This document shows, one piece after another, positions 1-12,275 of a stretch of 64,000 nucleotides of DNA. Both the position numbers and the translations under genes were made by a program. Within the stretch, counting starts at the first letter, position 1; each line of letters starts with the position of its first letter. Under the pieces are notes generated by a model that saw only the letters and a list, made by a program, of their open reading frames with translations, searched no databases and was not told the DNA's origin. Origin of the DNA: Balaenoptera acutorostrata (taxonomy: Eukaryota > Chordata > Mammalia > Artiodactyla > Balaenopteridae); the NCBI RefSeq assembly GCF_949987535.1, contig NC_080081.1, positions 54,570,153-54,634,152 on the forward strand, in the 5' to 3' direction.

Positions 1-477
1 TCTCCATGCTCTACCCCACTGATTGAGGGAAAGTTGAGCCCACTATTTACAGTCATTTGAGTTCTTCGAATGAGCAGCATACCAGAAATAGAAAATGTAA
101 TCATGATAAAATAATGACAAACATTCCTGCGTACTGTGTCAGTCACTGTTCGTAGAACTTACACATTTGATCTCTGAATCTTCACAGTCGTGAGCTAGGT
201 GTGCTGATTATGCCGTTTCCATGACTCACAGAGAGTAGGTGTAGTGAGAGGAGTAATTAGCATTGAGTCCTGGGCTAGCCTTCCACCCTGCCCTCCCCCC
301 TCCAAAGCTCGCAGGCTTTTCTCTGCTTTGAGTTGAGATTCCCAGGATCATATGCTTGGATGCCGCTCACTACCAACTCCAGACTTCTGGGTGGCAACAG
401 AGGGAGGAGGTGTGGACTTTAAGGAACATTTATTTCTTTATTCCTACTTTTCAGGAATTGACTATATAGTTCTCACG
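1..477. other. Unique non-coding DNA
   Basis: No gene or clear repeat seen. The stretch is ordinary mixed-composition DNA with a short C-rich run near 290-302. The 89-codon open frame starting at 352 runs into the SINE that follows and has no domain, so I do not call it a gene. Confidence 0.5.
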
Positions 478-592
478 ATGTCCCTGGCAGTCCAGGGGTT
501 AAGACTCCTCGCTCCTGATGCAGGGGGCACGGGTTCAGTCCCTGGTAGTGGAAGATCTTGCATGCCGCATGGCAAGGCAAAAAAAAAAAAGA
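478..592 (+). mobile_element. Short CHR-type tRNA-derived SINE
   Basis: The head (TCCCTGGCAGTCCAGGGGTT), a B-box-like GGGTTCAGTCC near 530-540, the GAAGATC...CATGCCGC segment and a terminal A-run at about 579-590 match the short form of the cetartiodactyl CHR SINE. It would have been a pol III transcript copied by L1 enzymes. The body is diverged from the longer copies elsewhere in the window and I could not define a clean target-site duplication. Confidence 0.8.
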
Positions 593-689
593 GAGAGATA
601 TGTATTCTTTTCCCATTTTAGAAATGGAATGACTGATTCTGATGCACATTGAAGAACCCCTGAGCTAGGGGAACTGAGAATTGTGAAGG

Positions 690-1060
690 TGAGGAGATAC
701 ATTTTTAGGGTGTGAGAATGTGCAAAGGCACTGAGGCAGGGAGAAACATGATCACACATTCAGGAAATGGGCAGAAGCCCTTGTGTGGCTGCAGTCCAGA
801 AAAGCAGGAGAGCCAGCTCAGCTCTCCTCCCTGGGGAAGCAGCAGGGGCCAAGCCAGTGCAGGCTCAGTCAGGGAAGGATGCGGACTTTTTTCTGTAAGC
901 AATGGGTGGGCACTGCAGGTTTCTAAGCTTGAGTGGAACAAAACCAAGTTTGCACTGGGCAAGGATCACTCCAATGGCAGTGTGGAGAATCGATTAAATG
1001 GAGGAAGGGTGGATTGAAAAGGCCAGTTGAGAGGCTGTTGGGTTAGCGAGATGAGAGGTG
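690..1060 (-). repeat. L2 LINE remnant, antisense
   Basis: The order of recognisable phrases (GTGCAAAGGCACTGAGGCAGG, then a GGATCACTC...GTGTGGAGAAT block, then a purine-rich part ending near 1060) matches the antisense 3' body of mammalian L2. Divergence is high, as expected of an element that spread before placental mammals radiated. Edges are approximate. The open frames here are incidental. Confidence 0.6.
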
Positions 1061-1149
1061 ACCTTGGCCGTGGAGAGGAGGGAGAGAGCACGTTCAAGAG
1101 CTCGTCAGGAGGCGGAAGCCTCAGTCCGTCCTCCACGCAGCAGCAAGAT

Positions 1150-2195
1150 TTGAAAAGTGAAGCACCTCATGTTAGTCTTCCACTTAAAACTCTTCAAAGG
1201 CTTCCCGTACCCTTGGGATGATTCCAGAATCCTTTCCAGCAAGCCAGGCTCCTGCGGCTTCTCCTGATGCTCTATCCTCCAGCCCCAGGCTTTCTTTGTT
1301 CTGGCCTCTGGGTTTTTCACAGGCTGTTTCTTTTGACTGAATCACTCTTCCAGCAACTTCGACAGGGAGGGCTCCTCCTTGGGTTTTTTGGGGTTTTTTT
1401 TAACATCTTTATTGGAGTATAATTGCTTTACAATTGTGTGTTAGTTTCTGTTTTATAACAAAGTGAATCAGTTATACATATACATATGTGCCCATATCTC
1501 TTCCCTCTTGCGTCTCCCTCCCTCCCACCCTCCCTATCCCACCCCTCTAGGTGGTCACAAAGCACCGAGCTGATCTCCCTGTGCTATGCGGCTGCTTCCC
1601 ACTAGCTATCTATTTTATGTTTGGTAGTGTATGCTCAACATCATTAATCATTAGAGAAATGCAAATCAAAATTACAATGAGATATCATCTCACACCGGTC
1701 AGAATGGGCATCATCAAAAAATCTAGAAACAATAAATGCTGGAGAGGGTGTGAAGAAAAGGAAATACTCTTGCACTGTTGGTGGGAATGTAAACTGATAC
1801 AGCCACTATGGAGAAGAGTATGGAGGTTCCTTAAAAAACTGAAAATAGAACTACCATACGACCCAGCAATCCCACTACTGGACATATACCCTGAGAAATC
1901 CTCCTTGGTTTTTAAACCTCAGCTTAAATGTCCCCTCCTCAGAGCAGACTTCCCAGACCACCAAGTGCAAGCAGGGACCCACACTATTATCTCCCTCAGC
2001 ACCTCATGGACCCCCTTCCCAGGCCTTAGAGCAGTCTGTCATTTTCTTTGCCTGTTTTGCATTTTACTGCCTTTTGTTTGTCTCTTCATGAGGAATGTGA
2101 GATCCAAGAGAGTGGGGACCCTGTCTGTCTTGTTTCTCCAGCCCAGCAGCTGCCCTGGCACATGGTCACCCCTCAACAAGTCCTCACCACATTAG
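1150..2195 (+). repeat. L2 LINE remnant, split by a younger L1
   Basis: The left part (1150-1372: CTTAAAACTCTTCAAAGGCTTCCC...) and right part (1909-2195: CTTAAATGTCCCCTCCTC..., GTGGGGACCCTGTCTGTCTTG, CCTGGCACATGG) follow the order of the L2 3' region. They are separated only by the L1 at 1383-1898, so this was one element before that insertion. The usual terminal TGAATGAA run is not clearly preserved. The 214-codon open frame at 1551-2195 crosses both elements and is a chance frame. Confidence 0.7.
1373..1908 (-). mobile_element. 5'-inverted (twin-primed) L1 insertion with target-site duplication
   Basis: A 10-bp duplication TCCTCCTTGG flanks the element at 1373-1382 and 1899-1908. The left part (about 1385-1635) starts with a T-run and is the L1 3' end in antisense (ACATCTTTATTGGAGTATAA...). 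The right part (about 1636-1898) is the C-terminal ORF2 region in the opposite, sense orientation, including codons for the conserved [11 protein letters not shown] segment. A minus-strand L1 whose 5' portion is flipped is the classic product of twin priming during target-primed reverse transcription. It is non-functional and heavily truncated. Confidence 0.9.
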
Positions 2196-2689
2196 CAAAT
2201 CAATTCACAGGACAGCTCAGGAAGTGCCAAGGTTCAGGCAGGCACAGAGGCTGAGTGGAGGTGACCTTCTCCAAGGACCAGATTTGGTAGAAAATAATCA
2301 TATTTTAGATCGAGAAGCTACATGTCACTTTCTCTTTATTTCTCCTTTCTTCCTTTTTACTTCCCTGAGATGTTTTTTCAGAAGGTAGCAAGTTCAGAGC
2401 CATTGGCCTAGAAACTCCCAGACAAGCTGTGGAGTTTGCCAATTGTCTTCTCCCGGTGTCGCTTGTTATACCCATGTTTTGTTTCATTTTCTTAAAAGGT
2501 GCCAGGACAATGAAAAGTCTACCTCATTTAACCAGATGACCAAAACAGCAAAAGGTCAAATTCAGCTGCATTTTTAGTATTGAGGAGATTTTCAGATTAC
2601 TAAGGAAAAGACCCTCTTCTATATATATGGTTTTAATTAGTATTATTTCCTTTCCTGTTCTGATTGCAAACTTTCTATTTGCAGCCTCA
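2196..2689. other. Unique non-coding DNA
   Basis: No gene, RNA or confident repeat recognised; AT-rich toward 2570-2660. Confidence 0.4.
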
Positions 2690-2870
2690 CTTCCAATGAG
2701 TAATCTTTACCATTCTCCATAGAAGCCAAGGTTTAGAAAATCTTATAATCCCTATATTCTAACTCAGGAAATTGAAGCAGAGAGAGATTACCTTTGCCAA
2801 GAAAGAGAGTGGTTTGATGGCTGAGTCGGCTTCAAATTCATGGCCTATCCCAGGCTTTGAACACTTTGCT
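2690..2870 (-). repeat. Possible MIR SINE remnant, antisense
   Basis: The segment CAGGAAATTGAAGCAGAGAGAG...TTACCTTTGCCAAG resembles the antisense MIR core (oldest tRNA-derived mammalian SINE). It is diverged and only the core is recognisable. Confidence 0.45.
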
Positions 2871-5190
2871 AATGAATGGTGCACTATTTTCCTTTCTGTT
2901 GGCTTCCATGAGTATCTACCAAGCCACCAGCATCATATAAGACCAGTATCCAAGCTACAAAGGCTTTTCAAATTGCTAACACCAGACATGGTTCAGGCTC
3001 TAAGTACCAGGAAGCAACTAGGAACAGGTGCTTTTGAATTAGACATAAATCTAACCAATGCTCCAATATAGCAAACGGAGGGAAAAGACCTTGTCTCATT
3101 AAATAGCTAACAGGAGAATGTATCTGATAGTAAAATCTTGGCAGAACATAAAATACCTGTTTACTGCCAAATTCTAGTCACACAACATTAAGATTACCTA
3201 TTTAAGCACATAGCCCTGGATGCTCATCATATATAATTCTATCAAGGAATCTCCCCTGTGAATCTCAGTTGCGTTTAGAGTGAGTAGAAACACTATCGCC
3301 AAGATAACCAGGGTCCAAACTTACAGGGATTTCTAGATAAAAATTAATCCCTCGAATTGTGCCCAGAAGCAAATCAGTGACTAATGGAGACCAGCAAGCA
3401 AAGGCATAACTAAACTCTTGGCGCTTGTATCAGCCAAAGCTCTTGAATAATTTTCCAGGGTAGCTCCTCAGTGGAGCACATAGACAAAATCCCAGCAGAG
3501 CTTTAGAAATGGGAGCTAGGCAGGCGTGGTCTGTTTAATTTTCCTTTATCCTCTGTCCTGGCCTTCTTCCATGATTGTGTTTGAGGGTCTTGAGTTTGTT
3601 GCAGGGTGACCAACTCATGCCCCGTGAAAAAGGTAATTTTTTGAGTTTTATGCAGCCGAAAGGTAATTTTAAGAAAAATCCTGGGAAAAAAATATCCCAT
3701 GGGGATATTTTTAATCAAGTAGCACAACATTTCCCATATGAATGTTGCATAGGGACTGCCAGGAAAATAACCCATTAAGTAAAGTATCCCAAAATTGAAT
3801 CTAATAAAGCTGGTTAGGAAAATCCATCCTTCTACTTTGGAACAGAATATATAATAAAACTAGGAAAATGTTTAGCATGGCATTAAAATCTACAAGCCTA
3901 GTGTAATCCAGAGCATTCTCAGAAAAGCAGAGTAAGAAATGGGAAAATAAAAGGGTGACAGCATTCTAGCACAGCCACAATTCACAGATCTAACTTCAAA
4001 TAAAAGAAGAAGAAAATTCAGTTAGAGATGTCAGGATGGAACAATTATTCATAGCTAATTACTTTTTAAAATATAGTGACGATGGGTTATTTTTCCCTGA
4101 TATTGATGAAGGAAAACCTTTGGGGAAATCATTTGCAAAGGTTAGCAAGGATACGAATTATTCTCTGATATGTTGGAAGGCAAAGAAGAGGGAAGAATAA
4201 GTAAAATACTAGTACAGTCTAGAGAAGGTCATCAAAACAACGGAGCTGATACTATAAATTACCGTTTTCTAAAATCCAAACCTGTCATCAATATGTCTCC
4301 CAATGAATTATTTCCTCGAAAAGATGATTTGTTATGAAATGTTCAGTAACTCACCAGACAAATGACTTTAAATAATTTCATTCAGGAGTACATTGTGAAA
4401 GGCAAGATTAGATGTAGTCGTTCTACCTGTAAATTAAGAATACTTTCAGAAGAGTTACTGGAGTACTATTTTAATGTGTGCTCTTGGCTTTGGTCTTGAA
4501 AAGTTGGTGATGTGTAGTGACACCTGCCCGCAGAGTTTAACCTGAAAAAATACAAAAAAACCTGGGTAGTTTTCACAGTCTTTGAATGTAGGTTAATTAT
4601 AGATTATAGCCTAGAGCTGTGATCAAAGACCATGCACGTTTGTAAGAGATGAACAGACTGTGGCATGATTGGTCCATTTATTTTCATCATCAAAGATACC
4701 TGTAAATAACAGGAGGAGATGCAGATCAAAGACAACCCTTCCCCTGGGTATGGTGAAGCCAGGACTATTTACCATATACTGGATGTTCAGCAATCCCTAT
4801 GTATACTCTGTCCAAAATACACATAAATGCATATAAATGGATCTGTGTATGCGCGGGTGTATACCTAGGGGCTCATACATACGTAAGGCCGTGTACTCCC
4901 CCTACACAGAGGGATCCCTCTGAGAACGTTGACATTGGCTGATAGGTAGACACACTTTGAACAGAAAATATACGTTTATCTGCTCTTGTCAAAAGCATGG
5001 TGAACAAAATAAAGCCCATTAGCTGGGACTGTTTAGATATCCAGTCATGATACAGAAACTTGAAGCAATTACTGAGACAACAGGGTTAATTCCCACTTGG
5101 ACAGGAATTCATTTATCTTGACTTGCTGAAGTCACAGCTGAAAATCCTCATTTGAATAACATTTAAATGAGTTCATCAGGCATTTTTGCA
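2871..5190. other. Unique non-coding DNA with a short palindrome
   Basis: No supported gene. Sites of note: a near-perfect 25-nt palindrome at 3688-3712 (centre CCCATGGGG, A/T arms) and a duplicated AAAGGTAATTTT motif just before it (3629-3670). A GGGTGACCAACTCA sequence at about 3604 may be the end of an old hAT-type DNA transposon, but the match is too short to call. Confidence 0.4.
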
Positions 5191-5660
5191 CCGTCTCCTG
5201 TCTGGGCTGCCTCTCCTCCAGGTTGACTGACCTGTTCACTGCCCTTCCCACTCAAAGCCAACACTCTTTGCAACATTCTGCTGATACATTTTTAGTTGTG
5301 CCCAGCTCTCTACCTGCAGCACAAACCCTCCCTTCTGTGCTATATGTATCTCTTACAGACCTATACATACCTCCACCTCATAGGTACTATAGCTTATTTA
5401 TACCTCACTTATCAAGCATAACTCAGGAAGCCTTCTCTGAACCCAGCAGCCAACCATGAGCTCTCTGGCCTCTGGCAGTTCATACTGTCAGACTTCACAT
5501 CCTCTTACTGCCTCTTGTGATTATTTGTCTTTAATAATTGTTAGTTATAATCAGCTTAAAATCAGACCAGTGCAGAACACATCTTTGTGTCCTTAAAAAT
5601 GATAGCATCATTTCTTCTTTATAGTAGGTGCTTAAACAATGTTTTGATTCATGGATTGAG
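5190..5660 (+). repeat. L2 LINE remnant
   Basis: The 3' part (5490-5660) reads CTTACTGCCTCTTGTGATTATTTGTC ... TTTATAGTAGGTGCTTAAAC..., the order of the L2 3' end, finishing near TTGATTCATGG. The 5' limit is vague. Confidence 0.55.
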
Positions 5661-8600
5661 TTTAAATGACCCTAAATGTTTTTCCAGATTTTATGCAGGC
5701 AATCTTGCCTATAAGTGGATAGCATTCATATAAGCAAACTAGATGAATTTCTGTTGACTGTAACATATATGCCAAAATTCTACATCATGGTGTCACTAGG
5801 TAAAATAATTCATCTTAATTAAGTGAACAATGTAAAAATCAAAATGTAGAAGGCAAGTTTCAATATCTTCGTTAAAATTTTCCTTCTTAGGGTAATTATT
5901 TTCAGTTTGGAAGTTTCATGATCAAGAAAATGGTAAGTGCATGTGAATTTTCCTTTCGTTGTTTGTAGTTAAAATTTTTTCAGGCATTGCTTTCTAGAAA
6001 AGCTGTTGAGAAAGAAGAGAAGTTGAAGACAGAAGCTGAACAAAGTCTTTCAATGAAAGATAACTGCAGTGAAACCACTCTTGCCTTTATTTTAAAAACA
6101 CTTCTGGAAATGGGGGGAAAAAATGAAGAAACAGGAGGAAGATGTATCAGACTTTAAGATTCCGAAACATGAGTACAGAGTACAATGAAACAACTAACTT
6201 CAACTGCTACGTCTCAGCAAACATTTCTGGAAACATCTGTTAGTCTCCTCTCTCCTCGAATATGTGCATGGGCTGTCAGAGTGTTGCTTTATGGAAGCAC
6301 GTTTCAAGTCAGCAAAGACAAAGAAAGCACTCCTTTTACCATCCTAACAGAATCAATGCATTAATGGGATTAAACTGTCCAGATAGATTTCAAAAACTGA
6401 TGTTCTGCTGTCAACACCATAGAAGAATACACCATGTGTATTTGTTAATGCATATCATAAATACTTTCAACAACTTTTGTGAAAACGCCATGTAACCAAG
6501 CTGCTAAGGGCATTGTTTTTCCAAGCCTTTGGAGGTGTTGAGAAGAGCCCAGATAGCCTCTCTTCTGAGCAAAGGAATGATTACTCTGATTATTCTTCTT
6601 AAAGAATTTTTTAAGGTCATGAATGCATTGTAGCATGTGTATCTTAACTCGACTCTCTCTATGGGCATCTAGAGGGCTCTTAAAAATACAATAAAACTTG
6701 AACTAAAATTCCATGAAAACTCAGATAAGAGAAAATTACCTATCTCTGAATCCTCTTTGGAGAACGTTTTAGAGAGTTTGAAAAAGGACATTGATGGATT
6801 CCTGCAGACGAAAGTTTAAGAAGTAATAATATCTGAGCTGGGTGAAAAAAAAAGAAGATGCTGAAGTGTTCCTAGTGTATTCTGCTGATGCTTTAAGTTC
6901 TACATGGTAGTAACTGTAATGGGATTTCATTATAAGAAGTTTTTACCCACTCACACCAGCTGCGTCCTTACAAGAGTGATGGAGACTAAGTGTACCTGTT
7001 CTGACCATTAGCATCACAGTCTCCAGGGAAACAGCCCAAGGAAGTTATCAAAGCTGTAAAAGTAGGGGAGGAAAGCCTGAGACACTGCCAACAAGCTGAA
7101 CACTTCAAATACTTGAAGCCTTAAAATAAATAAATAACAAACTCATACAATTTGCCTTAAATAATCGTGAGCAAGAAAAAAAGTCTTCATATCCTTTTTT
7201 ATTTCAAAGATTTTTAACACTAAAAAACAGCCCATTTCCATTGAAGAGTATTATTCATATTCCTTATTTCTTCAGAGAATACAGAGTCTCAATAATGTTG
7301 TCAAGAATGGTGCATTTGAAGGTGTAGGTAAAGTTAAAATTAGCCATGAACACAAATAATTCATCTATCAGTTCTTTAAATACAATAATTATTTATGCCT
7401 CTTTCATAGTTCTATTTTAGCTTTCAAAAGTAGGTGGTTAAATCATACATAGACATGATATTTTATAGAAAACCCTTATATGTGATGGCAAAAGCACCAT
7501 TCCCAATCTTTACACCTGGAATGTACATTTTCCTTCTTGTCCAGAGCTGTCTTGGAAACTCATGGGCTCTCATTGCACTGTGATGAGTAGTTACAGCTGG
7601 TACGATTTTTCTCTAGCCTTCTTAGTCCTCGGTCTAACTTCATGTGAGAGAGTCAGTGTCCTGCCTTATAATCCCTGTTTAGTGAGGAAAGAAAGCACTC
7701 TCTAAATCTACTACTGAAGTCTAGAGGTTGCATGGGGAAGAGCAGACTCAAGCCGACATTCTCCAGATCCTGCGTTTCCCAACATCTTCTGTGTTGCCCT
7801 CCGGGCTACAGGGAGTTGGCCAAGCCTAAGCAATTCCAGATCTAGTCACAGTTGACCAATTGCACCTGGTTTATACATCCTAACTTGACTTTCTGAGTGA
7901 GGTAAGAAAACCAAGCGTAGCAAACCCAGTAAGAGCCACAAGACTATGGAGTGGAACAAGGTGGGGTCTGTTCTCAAAACTCCAAGTCACATGTGGTTCT
8001 GAGTATTTATTACAAAACCGCTACAAACTGAGATACCATACAGTAGACTCCCACTTTCTGCTCAGCCCCCATCTGACCCCAGCAGGGTGAGTTCTGATCT
8101 TCTGTGAGGGACAGGGAAGGCAGAGACACTCTTGCCTCTCAGAAGATAGAGAAGAATTCTGCCTAGGGAAGAGAGCGGGAGGTTGAGGACAGATCTTGCA
8201 TCCTTGGAACTCCCTGAGAGCAGAGCTCATTCCTTCTATGTTTTACAGAGTATTCTTCCTCTTTAAATATCCATGTTCTCAGATGCTACCTCAGCACACT
8301 CTCTCCTCGCTCCACTAAATCTCCTCAGTACAAGTCCAGACTCTTGGTCCCAACTACCAGGGAGGATTCAGGTATCGTGAGGGCAGAAATTTACACAGTT
8401 AAGAAGAATACAAAACTTCAGATACAAAGTCAGGTATGAAAGTGAATGTTGATTAAGAATAAAGAAAAAACCCAGCATATCAATGGATAGGTCACAGCTG
8501 GTCTTAGGTGCTACCTCTGAGGTCCCTTCTGCTGCTGTCACCTCGAAGAAACTGCCACTCCTATCCTTACTCCCACTTCTGTCAATTTCCATTTTCACAT

Positions 8601-10147
8601 AATAGTGTTTGGAAAATTACCTGTTTCACAAATAAGGCACCTGGTTAGTTGAGAGATTTCACTGATGCTTATAAGTCTTTGTGCAATATTTTGTTAAGCT
8701 TTTGCGTATTCTGGTTGATAAATAAAAGGGGAAATGAACCCAGTTATGTCTGGTATTACAATTGAAAAAAGTTATTAAAAAATAAAAATCCTTTAGAAAA
8801 ATCTTGTTTCTTTTTTTCCAAGGGCTTTGTTTTGTTTGTTTTACATACAGTTCTTAACCAAGAACATACGTAAAAAACAAATTCTATTTTAATAGCCCCA
8901 ACAGTGCTTTTTTAAATTCACATCGATTTGCAAGATAGACAAAATATAGACTAGAAATTACCCTCAGTAGTTTAAATTCGATTGCACTGATGAAATTATG
9001 GGAAAAGTTTAATTTTCTGGTGCTGTCTTTAGGTTTTTTGAAATCCTGGTTACTGGCTTACTCACTAATTTGGCAATTTGCAATAGGTTTCCCAGTCATT
9101 AGTGCAAATTAGTGAGATTTAGCTCTAATGTGAATATTAATATCTTCATTGGGAACCATTCCACGTGCCCTCTCCTAGTTTCTAAGGACAAGCTGTTTTT
9201 TTTTTAAACCTTGGAGAAAGGCTATATGAAATGCATGAATATGCTTATGACAAGGTATTTGATAACCAATGCATTATTTTTCATCTCCTATAAATAAAAT
9301 GTCAGCGACTTTTATTTATAAAAATATTTAATTTTGTAATATTGTATTTCAAAGGCCCATAACACTGGCAGACGGCCCCATGCACATACTGTGCTATATT
9401 AAAGGAATATTGGTCCTTGGCTAGAAAGGATTTTCTAGCCCAGTCTGAGCAATAACCACTTGATCACACATCTCACCTGCATCTAAGCGCCTTGATGACA
9501 GAACATGTGCTTCTCATTTGCTGGGTCCAAGCCCCCTGCTCAGCATCCCACACAGTCACTGGGGCTGTGTGCCTTCAGCTACACGACCTCTGGGGCACAC
9601 TGGAGAAATGGTGCCTTCTGCCCATGACCCATATAAGACCCTTTAATGTCTTCCAAAGTTATCACCATGGCACTCACTTGTTTTCATAATTCTCCTTGAC
9701 AACCACTCTTCTTCAACGCCTGCCTTCACCATGGTGCTCTAATTTAAGTGCCTGCTGGAGACTGCCACTCTCAGTGTCCTTTTTCCTAATACAAGCAAGA
9801 TTGGAGTTTTTCCTGTGAATACATCGAAACTACCGACTTACTAGTTCCTTAAGGGTAACCCTCTAAGCCTGGTACCTAGTCTGCTGCTTCACCTGACTCA
9901 GGCCTCAGATAATTCCAAAGCTTTCTCTCCTAAACATGGCATTATTTAAATTTAACACTTGTCATCAATCAGCTTGGAGGCAAGAATGATCGCATGAACC
10001 AATATCCTCATGAAAAAGAAAGATAAATTTACCAGCTGAGACCTCAAAACAAGACAGTAAGATGGATAGGGGGATGAGAAATCAGAGTTCCTTGTTTTTC
10101 TGAATTGTATCACCTTCCACTTATAGTTCTAATATGCTTGAAAGAAT
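5661..10147. other. Long unique non-coding stretch
   Basis: About 4.5 kb with no recognisable transposon, RNA gene or coding exon. Only short open frames (up to 77 codons) occur and none carries a domain. Parts around 8900-9360 are AT-rich with several TAAT/ATTA motifs. A low transposon load over this length can mark conserved non-coding DNA, but the sequence alone does not prove it. Confidence 0.4.
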
Positions 10148-10330
10148 CTTGAGCTTTGCATTTGAATCTGTGCTCTGCAACATCTCAGAGACTCAGTTCC
10201 CTTATTTATAAAATGTGGATAATAATACTACATCATAAACATTGTATGCACTAAAGAATAACCTATGTAAAATACCTAGCACAGAGCCTGGCCTAAATAG
10301 ATTGTGATGTTATTATAATTAAAATCATTA
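10148..10330 (+). repeat. MIR SINE remnant
   Basis: ACTCAGTTCCCTTATTTATAA followed by ATGTGGATAATAATACTAC and CCTAGCACAGAGCCTGGC is the ordered MIR core and 3' region. Its 3' end shares the L2 tail. Confidence 0.75.
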
Positions 10331-10334
10331 TTAA

Positions 10335-10643
10335 AACAGCATATGTCTATTAGCACTGGGTTAGCCATATTGGGGGAAAAAAAGAAGTTGGGTTCCTAAT
10401 TCATACATACAAAAAAACTGAATTCATTAAACACTTAAAATTGAAAAACCAAAATTTTCACATTTTAAAAGAAAATATAATATCTTCATGACTTATGTCA
10501 GGAAGGAATTTTAAAATAAGCCCCAAAAATATTAACCATAAATGAAAAGATTTTGTTGTCATATAAAAAATAAATTTTAAAGTTTCATTTATAAAAAATA
10601 AAAACAAAATGTTTTATTATGCAAAAAAAAAAAAAAAAAAAAA
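10335..10643 (+). repeat. Old L1 (L1M-type) ORF2 fragment with A-tract
   Basis: An A-rich segment with phrases such as AAAAGAAAATATAATATC, GGAAGGAATTTTAAAATAAG and ACCATAAATGAAAAGATT follows the order of ancient L1 ORF2 DNA. It ends in a 21-nt A-run (10623-10643). The frame is destroyed by stops and indels. Confidence 0.5.
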
Positions 10644-12275
10644 TGGCATGTGTCTGAACAACCACCCGGGTCCTTGCTGGGGTTAATCACCAGTGAAGTA
10701 ATCACTGGCACAGTTTGGGACTGAAATTCAAGAAAGATTCTGACCAGAAGCAGCATGACCTAGGAAGAACCAAAGAGATAAGACAACTCTGGGTTCTTTC
10801 CAAAAAAAAAGACCCAAAAAATAAAAACAAGATAATCATCCAATACTGAATCCAAAAGTCCAGGCTCAGGAAATTCTAGGGCCAAGATGTCAAAGCTGAG
10901 ATGGAGAGTTGATCAGAACAAGAACAGGTGGGGAGCAGGTGGCAACCATCCCGGACCTTAAACACAGGTGTGTACTTCCAGCTGACCCTCCAAGCCAGGG
11001 GACATGTGGTGCTTGGGAAGGTGAAGTAGGTGGAAAGGGTCTGAACTAGGACGTAGAGCCTAGGATGTAAGAGAGAAGAATGCTCTGGGCCCATTTGAGT
11101 TGTTTTTAAAATGCTGCATAAATATTATTCAAGTCACACCACCTTTGGAAGACACCTGTGCTCAAAGCCTGTCTACCTGAAAGACCACATTTTCTGAGCA
11201 GCAGTTATATTTTCTGAAAATCAGGCACCTGCTACCTGAAGTCACACTCCCTTCACACTCCCTGCTGTGCAGAGACAGCCAGCAGATGCGACAGCTGTGT
11301 CCACTTGAACTGCGTGGAGAAATGACCCTTTGGGGTCAGTGCGGCTCTGTAAAGCATCCCTCTGAGTGGCTTCGGTGGCCCTCTCCAGCTTCAGTCAATC
11401 TGTCAGCAGCTTTTATTGGGTACTTGTCCTCAGGGCTGTGGGCAGTGCCGGGAACGGATGCTTGGATGCTCGGCTCTTTCCAGGAAGGAATGAGATGTTA
11501 TCTCCTCTCCAGGAGTGTGGATGGGCCAACCCCTCTCAGACTTAAAAGTCCTTCCCTCCGCCCAGTCTCTTTCTATCCCACTTCACAACTTCCCTACAGC
11601 CACCATCCTGGTGCATCTGTAAATTTTTAATACTTTAGCGTAGCACGCCTTCACTTTAGACTCCTCATGCCTGTTCTTGGAATTCATTGAACCCTTTCCC
11701 CTAAAGTTAGCACATGCTTTCTGCTGGTTAATGTGCACCAACTTCAAAACTTCATTTCCAGTGGAGTGTTTGAGAGATTAGTCTAAGGAAGAGAAATAAA
11801 AAAGAAAACGAAAGAGAGAAGTGAAAGTGGGAACCTCATGAAAAGGGAAAATCAGAACACATTGCAATGAAGCTAAACTGTCTATTCATTTGAATCAAAT
11901 GCTATAAATTTCTAAGCATAATGTTTGACAGTAAACTGTCATCAAAGCAACAGACTCGTTATAAAAATGCTAACGGTATATAAATCTCATTGACTGCTTA
12001 TCATTAACTGTGAAGGGTGCTGATAGGAAAAGCCTGGTTATAATTTATGTTTCACTAATAAGGTCCATTTTAGAGTATGGCTGTCAAATCTATTACTCAC
12101 CTTTCCCCAGTTTTATAGGTGTTCTGGACAGTTCTGAAATTAAATGTTAAAAGTGTGGTTTCAGGCATTATCTTTTGCTCTAATATCTCATCCCTGCATA
12201 TTGAAGCATGCCTCACCTCTAACTAGAGCTCTACAGCCTGATTGTTTTTCAGAAAGTAAACCAAAATAAGGGAGA
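10644..12275. other. Unique non-coding DNA with GAAA-rich block
   Basis: No confident gene. The 114-codon open frame at 11286-11630 has no recognisable domain and part of it (about 11390-11460) loosely resembles antisense L2. A purine-rich block at 11785-11840 carries repeated GAAA motifs of the interferon-response type. Confidence 0.4.

Noticed and set aside
478..592. tRNA gene (B-box GGTTC-type match)
   Set aside because: It is part of a tRNA-derived SINE; no cloverleaf with intact anticodon arm is present. The same applies to the other SINE heads.
1551..2195. 214-codon open frame on the + strand
   Set aside because: It runs through an L1 3' end, a flipped ORF2 fragment and an L2 remnant. 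The only recognisable residues are L1 ORF2.
11286..11630. 114-codon + open frame
   Set aside because: No domain; part of it resembles decayed antisense L2, and composition fits chance.
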